From Bermanella marisrubri (GTDB taxonomy: Bacteria > Pseudomonadota > Gammaproteobacteria > Pseudomonadales > Oceanobacteraceae): a stretch of 64,000 bases of DNA. Shown here one piece after another: positions 36,647-44,938 of the stretch (its first letter is position 1; each line of letters starts with the position of its first letter). Location of the stretch: NCBI RefSeq assembly GCF_012295615.1, contig NZ_CP051183.1, forward strand, positions 625,001 through 689,000, in the 5' to 3' direction. The position numbers were made by a program, and so were the translations under genes. The notes under the pieces are model-generated. The model was not told the DNA's origin, ran no database searches, and saw nothing but the letters and a program-made list of their open reading frames with translations.

Positions 36647-37453
36647 TTAGTTTGCGGCCAACCGCGTTTTATTGAGGTCGATTTCTTGATACAGGGCCGT
36701 AATATCGTTCATCTGTTTTAAGATACTTTCCGTCGTGATACTGATAACCAAAGGAGTGCTCTGTCCCTTCTCTAGAGCTAGGAAACCTTGCTTAGAGAAA
36801 TTCCATTGTGTGAGGACATTATTGAGCTTGTAGCGTACAAATTGCGTATTGTCAGGGGAGGAGATCAGTTGATTCAGGGCAGATTCAAATTCCTGCACTG
36901 CTTGCTGTAAATCCGCCTTGTGTGTCTCATCCTTGCTAAGTGCAATTGCAGTGTAGAGCTTAGCAATGCGCTGGCTAAGCATGCGTTGACGGCCAGATAA
37001 GTTTACCCACTTGGCACTGCGACGATTTGCTATATTTTCGAGTTCTGTCACCAAGGTTTCGCATTGCATTAATAATTGATCGCTAGTCATTAGCAAGTTA
37101 GGAATCAAGGGTGTGATGTCGTAGTTCTCGCTAATATTGGTAAAAGCCTGTAATGCCGATTGTATTTGTTTTAGTTGAACATTCATTGAACCTGATTGGT
37201 CGACCTGATCACTAAATATGATTAAATCCACTAAATTCTTTTTAAATAACGCAAGACTATCTCGATATTGAACTTGCGCTTTTTCTGGTTGGATTTCCAT
37301 GGCTGATAGTAGTTTTGATTTTGCCATACGTTGGCTAAGCATTCGCAAACGACCGGATTCATTAATGGCTTGCGATAAGGATTGAACTTCGCTGTAAGCG
37401 GGTGTGCTTAATACGCTAAGGCATAGGACGATTAATGCAATGAACGATCTCAT
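36647..37453 (-). CDS. Periplasmic protein with two PilJ/NarX-like sensor motifs
   Basis: From the ATG at 37453 the product has 268 residues with a signal peptide (about 1-22, cut near AYS). Two copies of the type-IV-pilus chemotaxis N-terminal motif occur: INESGRLRMLSQRMAK near the start and VNLSGRQRMLSQRIAK in the middle. This motif resembles the P-box of the nitrate sensors NarX and NarQ. The remaining sequence is helical. No transmembrane, kinase or methyl-accepting part follows, so it is a free sensor-like domain. Placed between the porin and nirB, it may sense or bind nitrate or nitrite; that is inference. The longer in-frame reading lacks a signal peptide. Confidence 0.82.
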   Translation of the reverse strand: MRSFIALIVLCLSVLSTPAYSEVQSLSQAINESGRLRMLSQRMAKSKLLSAMEIQPEKAQVQYRDSLALFKKNLVDLIIFSDQVDQSGSMNVQLKQIQSALQAFTNISENYDITPLIPNLLMTSDQLLMQCETLVTELENIANRRSAKWVNLSGRQRMLSQRIAKLYTAIALSKDETHKADLQQAVQEFESALNQLISSPDNTQFVRYKLNNVLTQWNFSKQGFLALEKGQSTPLVISITTESILKQMNDITALYQEIDLNKTRLAAN

Positions 37454-37490
37454 GCTTATATTTCCATATTGGTTGATGATTTCTTTAGCT

Positions 37491-37521
37491 ACTAGGGAGA
37501 CATCGCTCCCTAGTGCTAGGG
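37491..37521 (-). promoter_or_regulatory. Alternative hairpins between porin and sensor-like gene
   Basis: ACTAGGGAG (37491-37499) pairs with CTCCCTAGT (37506-37514), and CCCTAG (37508-37513) can instead pair with CTAGGG (37516-37521). The two structures share bases and exclude each other. There is no T-run, so this is more likely an mRNA-processing or stability element than a terminator. Confidence 0.5.
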
Positions 37522-37535
37522 TTAAACTTTGATTT

Positions 37536-38693
37536 TTAGAATTTAGCTGTTGCTGTAAGCCAAAGCTTGGTGGTGTCCACGCCTGTATCACCAGCAAAGA
37601 ATTGAGCAAGCTTGAAACTCAAGCCATAATTTTTAAATTTTTTGGCGGCCAAGAAACCAAACTCTGTGCCTAAGTCAGTACTATCTTCAACTGAGCTAAA
37701 ACTATGGAACTGACCCACGAGTTTTACGCCTGCTAGTTTGCTGACAGCGCTAACATAAATATCCTGCAGGCCATTTCCATCAGGCGCACCTAGATAAGTA
37801 TCGCTCCAGCCAAAGAATTTATGATTGGTTCCAAGCGGAGTTTTAAAAGATGCATCGCCATCATCACTACCTAGAGTCTCGAGGCCAAGGGTAGCTTTGA
37901 TTGCTCCTAGCTTGTAACTACCAGCTAAGTGGTAGTAAAGAGTTGTATTGGTTTCATCATCTTGTGTTGCTATTTCTGCTTCGTAGGATGCTTTGTTAGA
38001 TAGAACGCCAGTGGAACGAAGGCCAAACGTATCAAGGTTCGAGCCTGATTCCGTTTCAATGCTATAGTAAAAGGCTGTGGCTTTAAGGCTATCGCTATAG
38101 TTATGTTGAGCGTTTAAAAGAATGATGTCTTCTTCGGTATTTTCATTTTTAATGGTGTTTCTATTGTTAGCAACTGCGAAAAACAGCTTTGTATTATCGA
38201 AGTACGTGCTGCTGATTGAGACTGCATCAAAAGTTGCTTCGTCCTGTCTAAATCCAACGCCGCCAACATGGCGTTGGTTATCGAGAAGAATACGCTGATT
38301 ACCTAGCTTGATGGTATTACCTGCATTACTATACTGCACATAGGCTTGGTTTATCTGAGTCGTCTCTGGATCAACTACTTTTTGATATTCGGCTTGATTG
38401 TTTTCGGTGGAGTTAAAATCATCCGTTATATGTAGAGTATTATCGCCTTCTACCAGTCCACTGAATCCATAGGCCGTTCCTGTTTTTATTGTCAGCCGAG
38501 ACTTCAATGTATTGGCCAATGCGGTATCTAGGTTGTTGTCTTTATCCACACTCTCGGTTCTATATCTAAAATCAAAAGACCAAGAAGTATCTTCTAGAAA
38601 AGACTGTGATTCACTTTGCAATGTATTTGCAGAAGCGAATGCACTCATGGAGCCCAGCGCTAAAGTACAAAGAACAGGTTTTAATGTTTTCAT
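37536..38693 (-). CDS. Outer-membrane porin of the nitrate cluster
   Basis: From the ATG at 38693 (AAGGAAA upstream) the product has 385 residues. A signal peptide (about 1-22) precedes alternating beta-strands ending LWLTATAKF, with the terminal Phe needed for barrel insertion. Segments such as FDFRYRTESVDKDN and GNQRILLDNQRHVGGVGFRQ recall alginate-export-like porins. With the sigma-54 promoter upstream and the nitrate genes around, it may pass nitrate or nitrite through the outer membrane; that is inferred. Confidence 0.85.
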   Translation of the reverse strand: MKTLKPVLCTLALGSMSAFASANTLQSESQSFLEDTSWSFDFRYRTESVDKDNNLDTALANTLKSRLTIKTGTAYGFSGLVEGDNTLHITDDFNSTENNQAEYQKVVDPETTQINQAYVQYSNAGNTIKLGNQRILLDNQRHVGGVGFRQDEATFDAVSISSTYFDNTKLFFAVANNRNTIKNENTEEDIILLNAQHNYSDSLKATAFYYSIETESGSNLDTFGLRSTGVLSNKASYEAEIATQDDETNTTLYYHLAGSYKLGAIKATLGLETLGSDDGDASFKTPLGTNHKFFGWSDTYLGAPDGNGLQDIYVSAVSKLAGVKLVGQFHSFSSVEDSTDLGTEFGFLAAKKFKNYGLSFKLAQFFAGDTGVDTTKLWLTATAKF

Positions 38694-38735
38694 TGTGATT
38701 TCCTTTAATAGAGTGAAAGGGTTCTCTGGTGTTAG

Positions 38736-38751
38736 AGCAACCCATATGCCA
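38736..38751 (-). promoter_or_regulatory. Sigma-54 promoter of the porin gene
   Basis: The minus strand reads TGGCAT-ATGGG-TTGCT, one base off the -24/-12 consensus and nearly the same as the nirB promoter. It ends 42 bases above the porin ATG. Confidence 0.82.
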
Positions 38752-39018
38752 AACAAAAAAATCACATGAAAAACACTCAGTTTGCTGAAAAATGAAGTGT
38801 GATGGTGCCTAAAATTGAACTTTGATTAGGAAATGTTTTAAGTCAGTGCAGTCCTTTATGCACATCCCTGTTCAAAATGTGGCATTGGGTTTCACGATGG
38901 GGCAAGCAGATGTGCGATAAATCAGAGCCTGCATGCACCTTATAAATCCTAAATGATGCAAAGCTTGGCAATTAAATGATCTTTGTTGGTGCGCTACACC
39001 TGTAAGGAGTAACTAAAT
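38752..39018. other. Central part of the porin-narK divergent region
   Basis: About 270 bases between the porin promoter and the small reading frame carry no gene that I can support. No perfect NtrC palindrome was found. A TTGGTGCG occurs near 38980. Confidence 0.4.
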
Positions 39019-39072
39019 ATGCACAATGATGGCGCTATTATTGGTTTGATCCTATTTGAAAAATCAATGTAA
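39019..39072 (+). CDS. Possible 17-residue peptide upstream of narK
   Basis: An ATG with a very good ribosome site (AAGGAG at 39004-39009, spacing nine) opens a frame of 17 codons, MHNDGAIIGLILFEKSM, ending TAA. It lies before the narK sigma-54 promoter, so it would need its own transcript. It may be a small protein, a leader peptide or chance. No homologue is known to me. Confidence 0.3.
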   Translation: MHNDGAIIGLILFEKSM

Positions 39073-39112
39073 CTGTAGCTTTAGGCCAGTGTTCATCGGT
39101 GATGGATTGAAT

Positions 39113-39128
39113 TGGTCTGCATCTTGCT
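39113..39128 (+). promoter_or_regulatory. Sigma-54-like promoter of the NarK-type gene
   Basis: TGGTCT-GCATC-TTGCT keeps the essential GG and GC with ten bases between them and a perfect -12 block. It ends 39 bases before the ATG. Confidence 0.62.
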
Positions 39129-39167
39129 CTAAGTGACCAATCAATTTTTCATCTAGAGGATTCAAGT

Positions 39168-40643
39168 ATGTCGGATACTGGCATTAATCCATTAAAGCTC
39201 AGCCAGCCAAAGATACGCATGTTGCATATTAGTTGGTTTGCCTTCTTTCTTACCTTCATGGTTTGGTTCAACCATGCGCCTCTGATGGGCTTTATCAAGG
39301 AAGCATTTGATTTGACGAGTCAAGAAGTCAAAGCCTTGCTAATTCTTAATGTGGCATTAACGATCCCTGCACGTATTATCATTGGTATGTTGGTAGACCG
39401 CTTTGGCCCACGATACGTCTATAGTGGTTTACTGTTCGTATCGTCATTGCTTTGTACAGCGTTTGCATTGTCACAAACTTACGAGCAGCTAGCACTTTTT
39501 CGTTTCTTAATGGGGTTTGTAGGTGCGGGTTTTGTTATTGGTATTCGCTTGGTTGGAGAATGGTTTCCAGCGAAAGAGGTGGGTATTGCTGAAGGTATTT
39601 ACGGAGGTTGGGGTAATTTTGGTTCCGCTGCATCGGCGATGCTACTGCCTACCGTTGCACTCATTTTTGGTGGGGATGATGGTTGGCGCTATGCTCTATT
39701 GAGCACAGCATGTCTTGCTTTCGTTTACTCCTTTATTTTCTTTAAAGTAGCCCGCAATACTCCCAAGGGCTCTACTTATTTTAAGCCTAAGAAGTCAGGT
39801 GGCTTACAAGTAAGCAACAAGAGGGATTTATATTTCTACTTAGCCATGAATGTTCCAATGTACCTTGCGCTAGCAGTGCTTACATGGAAGCTTTCTCCTG
39901 CGAATTTAGGATTGCTGTCAGAAATAGCATCTTGGGCTCTATACATAGGCTTAGCGCTTTTGTTTGTGGTGCAAACATGGCAAATATTGAAAGTGAATAA
40001 AGAACACTTGTCGCAACCAGTTCCTAAAATGCAGCGTTATAAATATAAGCAGGTGGCTGTTTTGCAATGGGCTTATTTCGTTACATTTGGTTCTGAACTG
40101 GCCGTTGTTTCTATGCTGCCTTTGTTTTTTATGGAAACGTTTGAGGGGTTAACTGCGGTTACCGCAGGTTTATTGGCGTCAGGTTTCGCGTTTATGAACT
40201 TGGTGGCACGTCCAGGTGGTGGTTGGTTAAGTGATAAGTTTGGTCGTCGTAAAACACTTTCCATTCTTATTTGTGGGCTTGCTGTTGGTTATCTAACGCT
40301 TAGTCAGATTGATAGTACGTGGTGGATTCCGGTAGCTGTTATCGCCACTATGATGTGTTCTTTCTTTGTGCAAGCAGGGGAGGGCGCGGTATTTGCTATG
40401 GTGCCTTTAGTAAAGAGATCATTGACTGGACAGATTGCTGGTATGACGGGTGCTTATGGTAATGTCGGTGCGGTCATTTATCTAACAATATTATCGTTTG
40501 TAGATTACAGTACTTTCTTCATGGTGATAGCTGCTTCTGCTGCATTTATTTTCATAGCAGTACAATTCCTTGAAGAGCCTGAAGGTCATGTTGCTGAAAT
40601 TAATGATGCTGGTGAAGTTGAGCTAGTACAAATAGGAAAATAA
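39168..40643 (+). CDS. NarK/NasA-type MFS nitrate transporter
   Basis: A 12-helix major-facilitator protein of 491 residues in the nitrate-nitrite porter family. The family signatures are [12 protein letters not shown] and, in the second half, [15 protein letters not shown]. Arginine residues in GIRLVGEWF and [10 protein letters not shown] fit the substrate-binding arginines. It brings nitrate across the inner membrane and overlaps in role with the ABC importer upstream. AGAGGA precedes the ATG. It is transcribed divergently from the porin and followed by the kinase gene. Confidence 0.93.
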   Translation: MSDTGINPLKLSQPKIRMLHISWFAFFLTFMVWFNHAPLMGFIKEAFDLTSQEVKALLILNVALTIPARIIIGMLVDRFGPRYVYSGLLFVSSLLCTAFALSQTYEQLALFRFLMGFVGAGFVIGIRLVGEWFPAKEVGIAEGIYGGWGNFGSAASAMLLPTVALIFGGDDGWRYALLSTACLAFVYSFIFFKVARNTPKGSTYFKPKKSGGLQVSNKRDLYFYLAMNVPMYLALAVLTWKLSPANLGLLSEIASWALYIGLALLFVVQTWQILKVNKEHLSQPVPKMQRYKYKQVAVLQWAYFVTFGSELAVVSMLPLFFMETFEGLTAVTAGLLASGFAFMNLVARPGGGWLSDKFGRRKTLSILICGLAVGYLTLSQIDSTWWIPVAVIATMMCSFFVQAGEGAVFAMVPLVKRSLTGQIAGMTGAYGNVGAVIYLTILSFVDYSTFFMVIAASAAFIFIAVQFLEEPEGHVAEINDAGEVELVQIGK

Positions 40644-40653
40644 ACAGTTTTAG

Positions 40654-40724
40654 AGGGGTCGATACAAACCCGTTGCAAGGGCTTAGAGAATTCATATTAT
40701 TCTTTTTGACGCGTATCGACTCCT
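40654..40724 (+). promoter_or_regulatory. Long stem-loop between narK and the kinase gene
   Basis: AGGGGTCGATAC (40654-40665) and GTATCGACTCCT (40713-40724) pair over 12 positions with one G-U wobble, closing a 47-base loop. Inside is AGAGAAT...ATTCTTTTT, a small A/T hairpin with a T-run that may be a weak terminator. The structure may tune how much of the kinase is made. Confidence 0.5.
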
Positions 40725-40743
40725 TTAAATAAATCTTTAAATC

Positions 40744-42471
40744 ATGAAGCATCTTATAAGCTCCATTGCTATTACTGCCGGTCAAATATCCAGTCAGGGT
40801 AAGAAAGACGAGAATCAGGATTGTATCGGCTTATGTATTCCTAACGAACCAAGCTTATCTTTAAAGGGCGTAGCCGCTATTGTAGCTGATGGTGTTAGCG
40901 CATCGGCAGCAGCAAAAGAAGCTAGTGAAACCAGTGTACGTACATTTATCTCGGATTATTATGCGACCCCAGAAGCCTGGAGCGTGAAAAAATCAGGGCA
41001 ACGTGTGTTATCTGCTTTGAATCGCTGGCTTGTTGGGCAAGGGACGATTCAAGGTCATTTGACAACCTTCAGCGCGGTTATTTTTAAGTCTAAAAAAGCT
41101 TTCATATTCCATGTTGGTGATACCCGTATTTATCGTTTGCGAGGTTCAGACTTTGAGTGTTTGACTCAAGATCATGAAACTGTGGTAGGTGACAAGCAGA
41201 GATATCTCTATCGCGCTATGGGAATGAGTCAATCTCTTGATATGGATTATCGTGAAGAAGCATTACATCAAGGAGATATTTTTTTTCTAAGTAGTGACGG
41301 CATTCATGATTATATTGATGAACAAAGTATTCGTGCTCAGTTAATTGGTCACCGACATCACGACAAAGAAAGCATACAGGATCTAACGGAAATACTGGTG
41401 AAGCAAGCCCTATCTGCAGGTAGTCACGATAACTTAAGTTGCCAGATTATTCGCGTTGATCAGCTATCTCTCGACAATGCCGACCCTTTCTATGACTCAT
41501 TGACGGAACTACCGTTTCCGCCGCCGCTATCTGTGGGTGATCGCATCGACGGATATGAGGTTGATTCCATTATTCATGAAAGTCAGCGTTCTCAAGTTTA
41601 TAAGGTCTGCGATTGCGAGAATCAACAGTATTATATTCTCAAGACACCATCCTTAAATTACCTTGATGATCCGGCTTATATCGAGCGCTTTAGTACCGAA
41701 CAGTGGATTGGAAAACGTATCGAAAACCCATATGTCGTGAAAACACTAACCCCGACGAAACCACCATCGGCACTCTATACGTTGATGGAGTATATTGATG
41801 GGGTGCGCCTTGATAAATGGATGATGCATCACCCAAAAGCTGAGCCTCAAGAAGTGGTTCGCATTGCAGAGTTGTTGTCTCGAGCCATCCGAGCTTTCCA
41901 TCGCAAGGATATTCTTCATCAAGATATCAAGCCTGAAAACATCATTATTCAAGCTGATGGTATCCCCAAGATTATTGATTTTGGTGCTTGTTATGTTGCA
42001 GGTATCAATGAGATTGATACCCCTTACTCTCGAGAGCAGGCTTTAGGAACGGCCGATTACAGTGCTCCAGAAACGCGATTTGGCGATAACAAATCATTCG
42101 CATCCGATCAATTTAGTCTTGCTGTTGTGATCTATGAAATGTTGACCGCTAAACTGCCTTTCGATGGTAAGCTAGCCAATATCAACCACGAGAGAAAAGT
42201 ATCGAGTTTGCAGTACGAATCCGCCTGTCTTCACAATCCTTTAGTTCCGCCTTGGATGGATAAGGCTATTGAAAAAGCACTCTCTCCTCAGGCAAGTCAG
42301 CGCTACGAGAGTTTGTCGGAATTTATTTATGATTTGAAAAAGCCAAATCCAAAGCTAGTGGCTAGGGGGCAGCAACCCTTGATACATCGCTATCCCATAT
42401 TGCTATGGAAATGTATTAGCGCGATACAAGCTGTTATTATCTTAGGATTGCTGTATTTCTTTTTGGGCTAG
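40744..42471 (+). CDS. PP2C phosphatase-Ser/Thr kinase fusion with membrane anchor
   Basis: In the 575 residues, about 1-245 form a PP2C phosphatase (DENQDC, VADGV, VGDTRIYRL, LSSDGIHDYI, SHDNLSC). About 262-540 form a protein kinase with Lys300, DFG Asp412 and a YSAPE loop end. One hydrophobic helix at the C-terminus (about 552-574) anchors it. The catalytic loop reads HQDIKPEN instead of HRD (His392-Asp394), and the glycine loop is degenerate. Related fusions sit next to nirB and the nitrate transporter in Pseudomonas. Its targets are unknown, perhaps the transporters nearby. Confidence 0.9.
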   Translation: MKHLISSIAITAGQISSQGKKDENQDCIGLCIPNEPSLSLKGVAAIVADGVSASAAAKEASETSVRTFISDYYATPEAWSVKKSGQRVLSALNRWLVGQGTIQGHLTTFSAVIFKSKKAFIFHVGDTRIYRLRGSDFECLTQDHETVVGDKQRYLYRAMGMSQSLDMDYREEALHQGDIFFLSSDGIHDYIDEQSIRAQLIGHRHHDKESIQDLTEILVKQALSAGSHDNLSCQIIRVDQLSLDNADPFYDSLTELPFPPPLSVGDRIDGYEVDSIIHESQRSQVYKVCDCENQQYYILKTPSLNYLDDPAYIERFSTEQWIGKRIENPYVVKTLTPTKPPSALYTLMEYIDGVRLDKWMMHHPKAEPQEVVRIAELLSRAIRAFHRKDILHQDIKPENIIIQADGIPKIIDFGACYVAGINEIDTPYSREQALGTADYSAPETRFGDNKSFASDQFSLAVVIYEMLTAKLPFDGKLANINHERKVSSLQYESACLHNPLVPPWMDKAIEKALSPQASQRYESLSEFIYDLKKPNPKLVARGQQPLIHRYPILLWKCISAIQAVIILGLLYFFLG

Positions 42472-42887
42472 TTCTTGTCTTTTACTCGAAAAATAACCCT
42501 TACGTCAGGTGTTACGTTTTCGAACGGTATATAACCAATCATGTTTTTATTGGTTTTGACCAGTTGATACACAGCTTCACTATCCGCAACTTGTATAGGA
42601 CTCTGTCCTTTTCCAGTAAAGATCAAACGCGACCAATGGGCTAAAATTTGATTCATGGGGATATCAAACGTTTGTGAGTAAAACTTGCCTCTTTCATTGT
42701 TCCCCTGCATTTGATCTAAGGGCAATACACGTTGACCATTTAGATACTTAAGGCTGCCCATATATAGACTCTTGATTACATTATGTGATACTTCAGGGAT
42801 CCCTGAGTCCGCATGAGTGATCACGGCTAGGTCTGCTCGGGCCAAGCAAGAGACAAACACCAGTAGGGTAAATAAACTTGCTTTCAT
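42468..42887 (-). CDS. Small PstS-like periplasmic protein (copy 1)
   Basis: From the ATG at 42887 (AAGGTG upstream) the product has 139 residues with a signal peptide (about 1-18). YFS-type phosphate-binding fold features are reduced to one lobe: WSRLIFTGKGQSP and KNMIGYIPFENV. The next gene encodes a paralogue. It is far shorter than true PstS (about 320), so it may be an accessory or partial binding protein. It overlaps the kinase gene's 3' end by four bases on the opposite strand. Confidence 0.75.
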   Translation of the reverse strand: MKASLFTLLVFVSCLARADLAVITHADSGIPEVSHNVIKSLYMGSLKYLNGQRVLPLDQMQGNNERGKFYSQTFDIPMNQILAHWSRLIFTGKGQSPIQVADSEAVYQLVKTNKNMIGYIPFENVTPDVRVIFRVKDKN

Positions 42888-42921
42888 AGTGCGCACCTTT
42901 ATCTATTTCTAGGGTAGGAAG

Positions 42922-42957
42922 AAAAACGGCCTTTTGCTTTATCGAAACAAAAGGCCG
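42922..42957 (-). terminator. Intrinsic terminator after the second PstS-like gene
   Basis: On the minus strand CGGCCTTTTG and CAAAAGGCCG (42927-42936 with 42948-42957) make a 10-bp stem followed by five Ts. It separates copy 2 from copy 1, which therefore depends on read-through or its own promoter. Confidence 0.85.
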
Positions 42958-42983
42958 CCCTTTATAAGTGTCAATGAACTTGC

Positions 42984-43403
42984 TTATGGTTTAAAGATCA
43001 CCTTCACACTGCCATCGACAGCGGACTCATCAATGTAGCCGACCAAGTTTGGATTGGATGCAACCATTGCTTTAACGTCTGCATCACCACCTACATCTTG
43101 AGGAGCTTGACCTTTACCAGTAAAAATCAAGCGCGACCAATAAGACTTAAGCTGTGCTTCGGATTTGTTAACAACGTTTGTATAAAACTCAGTGCGAGCA
43201 GGATTGCCTTCACTTTGATCAACAGGGACGACTGAAACACCGCCTAAGTCTTTCTTTTTACCAAGGAAGACTTTAACAACGTCAGCGGCACCTGCTGAAC
43301 CTATGGGGCTGCCAGAACCGGCGACAACAACAGGACCTGCATATGCGAATGAAACGCTTGCAAAAAGGGCAAGAGTCGATAGAAGTTTAATGGATAATTT
43401 CAT
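42984..43403 (-). CDS. Small PstS-like periplasmic protein (copy 2)
   Basis: The product has 139 residues with a signal peptide (about 1-22, ending AYA). It shares YWSRLIFTGKGQAP and NPNLVGYI with the downstream copy and an AGSGSPIG loop that could bind an anion. It lies 14 bases after a porin gene and is probably cotranscribed. The pairing of such half-size binding proteins with a porin occurs in other marine Gammaproteobacteria; the ligand is not known. Confidence 0.78.
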   Translation of the reverse strand: MKLSIKLLSTLALFASVSFAYAGPVVVAGSGSPIGSAGAADVVKVFLGKKKDLGGVSVVPVDQSEGNPARTEFYTNVVNKSEAQLKSYWSRLIFTGKGQAPQDVGGDADVKAMVASNPNLVGYIDESAVDGSVKVIFKP

Positions 43404-43417
43404 GATCTTCTCCTCCC

Positions 43418-44665
43418 TTAAAATACAGTGTCGATGGTTATGGTTAGGATATTCGCACTGTCGGGTGCGTTTGCTCCAGCTTGTAAATACTGAGTGGCAT
43501 TAAACAAGCCTGTTGAGTCAGCGTCTACAATATCGTACTGAAGCTTAAGAGCGGTTCCCGCGCCAAAGTCGTAGCGAACACCTAAACCAATGCGGCTAGT
43601 GTCAGAGTTTGAGTTCGCTTGCACAAGAGCAGCGACGTCACCTGCAGTGGTGCCGTCCGTATCAACAACTGTGCTTGCAGGCACTCCTGCTGGAAGTTCT
43701 CTATCCTTATCATCTGTAGACTCATGCATACCATAGGTAAGGTGAGGCAGCCAAGCTCCCATACGGTAGCCGACTGTTAGATACATAGAATCTTCATCTT
43801 GAGTAATGCCATCTGCACTGGAGGTTGTATATTCACCCATGACTAATAATGTGCCTGGGTCATAACGGAAGCCAAAGCTAGTAAAGGCAGCGTCTTGGGT
43901 GCCTAGCTGTGCTGCAGTTGTTCCCTCAAGTAGGGCTTGGGCATTAGCTGTGGAAGCACCCTGCTCGCCACTACCAAAACTTAAACCCGCAACCGTTGTG
44001 GCCAAGCGAGCAGACCAGGTTTCTGCTGAATAGGTGGCACTGATACCCATAACGTCATCAAAAATAAAGTTCTCGTTCTCGGTGCGACCGTAAAAACCTT
44101 TAATCTCTAACGTATCCCAACCTATATCGGTGCTCCATGTGAGGTCGACACCGTCAATGTTGGCAAACGGGCTGAGTAGGCTATAGGTTTCAGCGGGCAT
44201 TTGTGCCCATGGTACGGCGTAACCTACATCTAGATATTCTGACAACATGTAGAATGGGCCACGGATACGCCCGACTTTGGCTGATAAACTATTAGTAAAT
44301 TGATGTTTGAAATAAGCCCATTCCATATTGGCATTAAAATCTTCTGAGCCTCGACCAACAATCTGTGTGACAACAGATGAGTCTTGATTGACTTGAAAGC
44401 TCATTTGAATGCCAGCGCGAGTAAACTCAGTCCATGTTGTTTGGTCTGATACTCCGTTGTATGCGATTTCCTCGTCGCTTTTCGCAATACCAAATGTCGC
44501 AAAACCATTCACTCGAAAGCGCTGGTCTTGTGCGGCAATGCGCTGATTCAGTTTTTGAACTTGCCGATTGAGTTGATCCACAGTTACGGCTTGTGCGGTA
44601 AACGACGCCGTCATGGTGGCCGCTAGCAAAGGCACGCCGGCATAAGTTAGCTTTTTCATCGCCAT
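43418..44665 (-). CDS. Outer-membrane porin with N-terminal coiled coil
   Basis: The product has 415 residues with a signal peptide (about 1-26, ending TAQA). A short coiled coil follows (VDQLNRQVQKLNQRIAAQDQ). A beta-barrel with NGFATFGIAKSD and many aromatic strands then ends TITIDTVF. The AAGGA six bases before the ATG supports this start. It heads an operon with the PstS-like gene. The substrate is unknown. Bases 44666-44938 upstream show no gene. Confidence 0.82.
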   Translation of the reverse strand: MAMKKLTYAGVPLLAATMTASFTAQAVTVDQLNRQVQKLNQRIAAQDQRFRVNGFATFGIAKSDEEIAYNGVSDQTTWTEFTRAGIQMSFQVNQDSSVVTQIVGRGSEDFNANMEWAYFKHQFTNSLSAKVGRIRGPFYMLSEYLDVGYAVPWAQMPAETYSLLSPFANIDGVDLTWSTDIGWDTLEIKGFYGRTENENFIFDDVMGISATYSAETWSARLATTVAGLSFGSGEQGASTANAQALLEGTTAAQLGTQDAAFTSFGFRYDPGTLLVMGEYTTSSADGITQDEDSMYLTVGYRMGAWLPHLTYGMHESTDDKDRELPAGVPASTVVDTDGTTAGDVAALVQANSNSDTSRIGLGVRYDFGAGTALKLQYDIVDADSTGLFNATQYLQAGANAPDSANILTITIDTVF

Positions 44666-44938
44666 AGTGAGTCCTTCATTGGTTGTTAAATGAAAATACC
44701 GTGACGATCAAACGGATATTGAGCGTCATTAGTATTGGGGTCTATAAGTAGGTATAGCAGATAGATAAAATACTGCTAAAAAATAGTGCAGCGCTTTTTG
44801 ACTTAGCGTACTTTTTGGTTCACTCATTCTAAAATGCTTACTATGAAGCTAAGCAAAGCACAGACGCGAACGGGGATTTATGAAAGAATGGACTTTTAAT
44901 AACATTCAAGACTAAACAGTGAATTGATTGAGCGCTTT

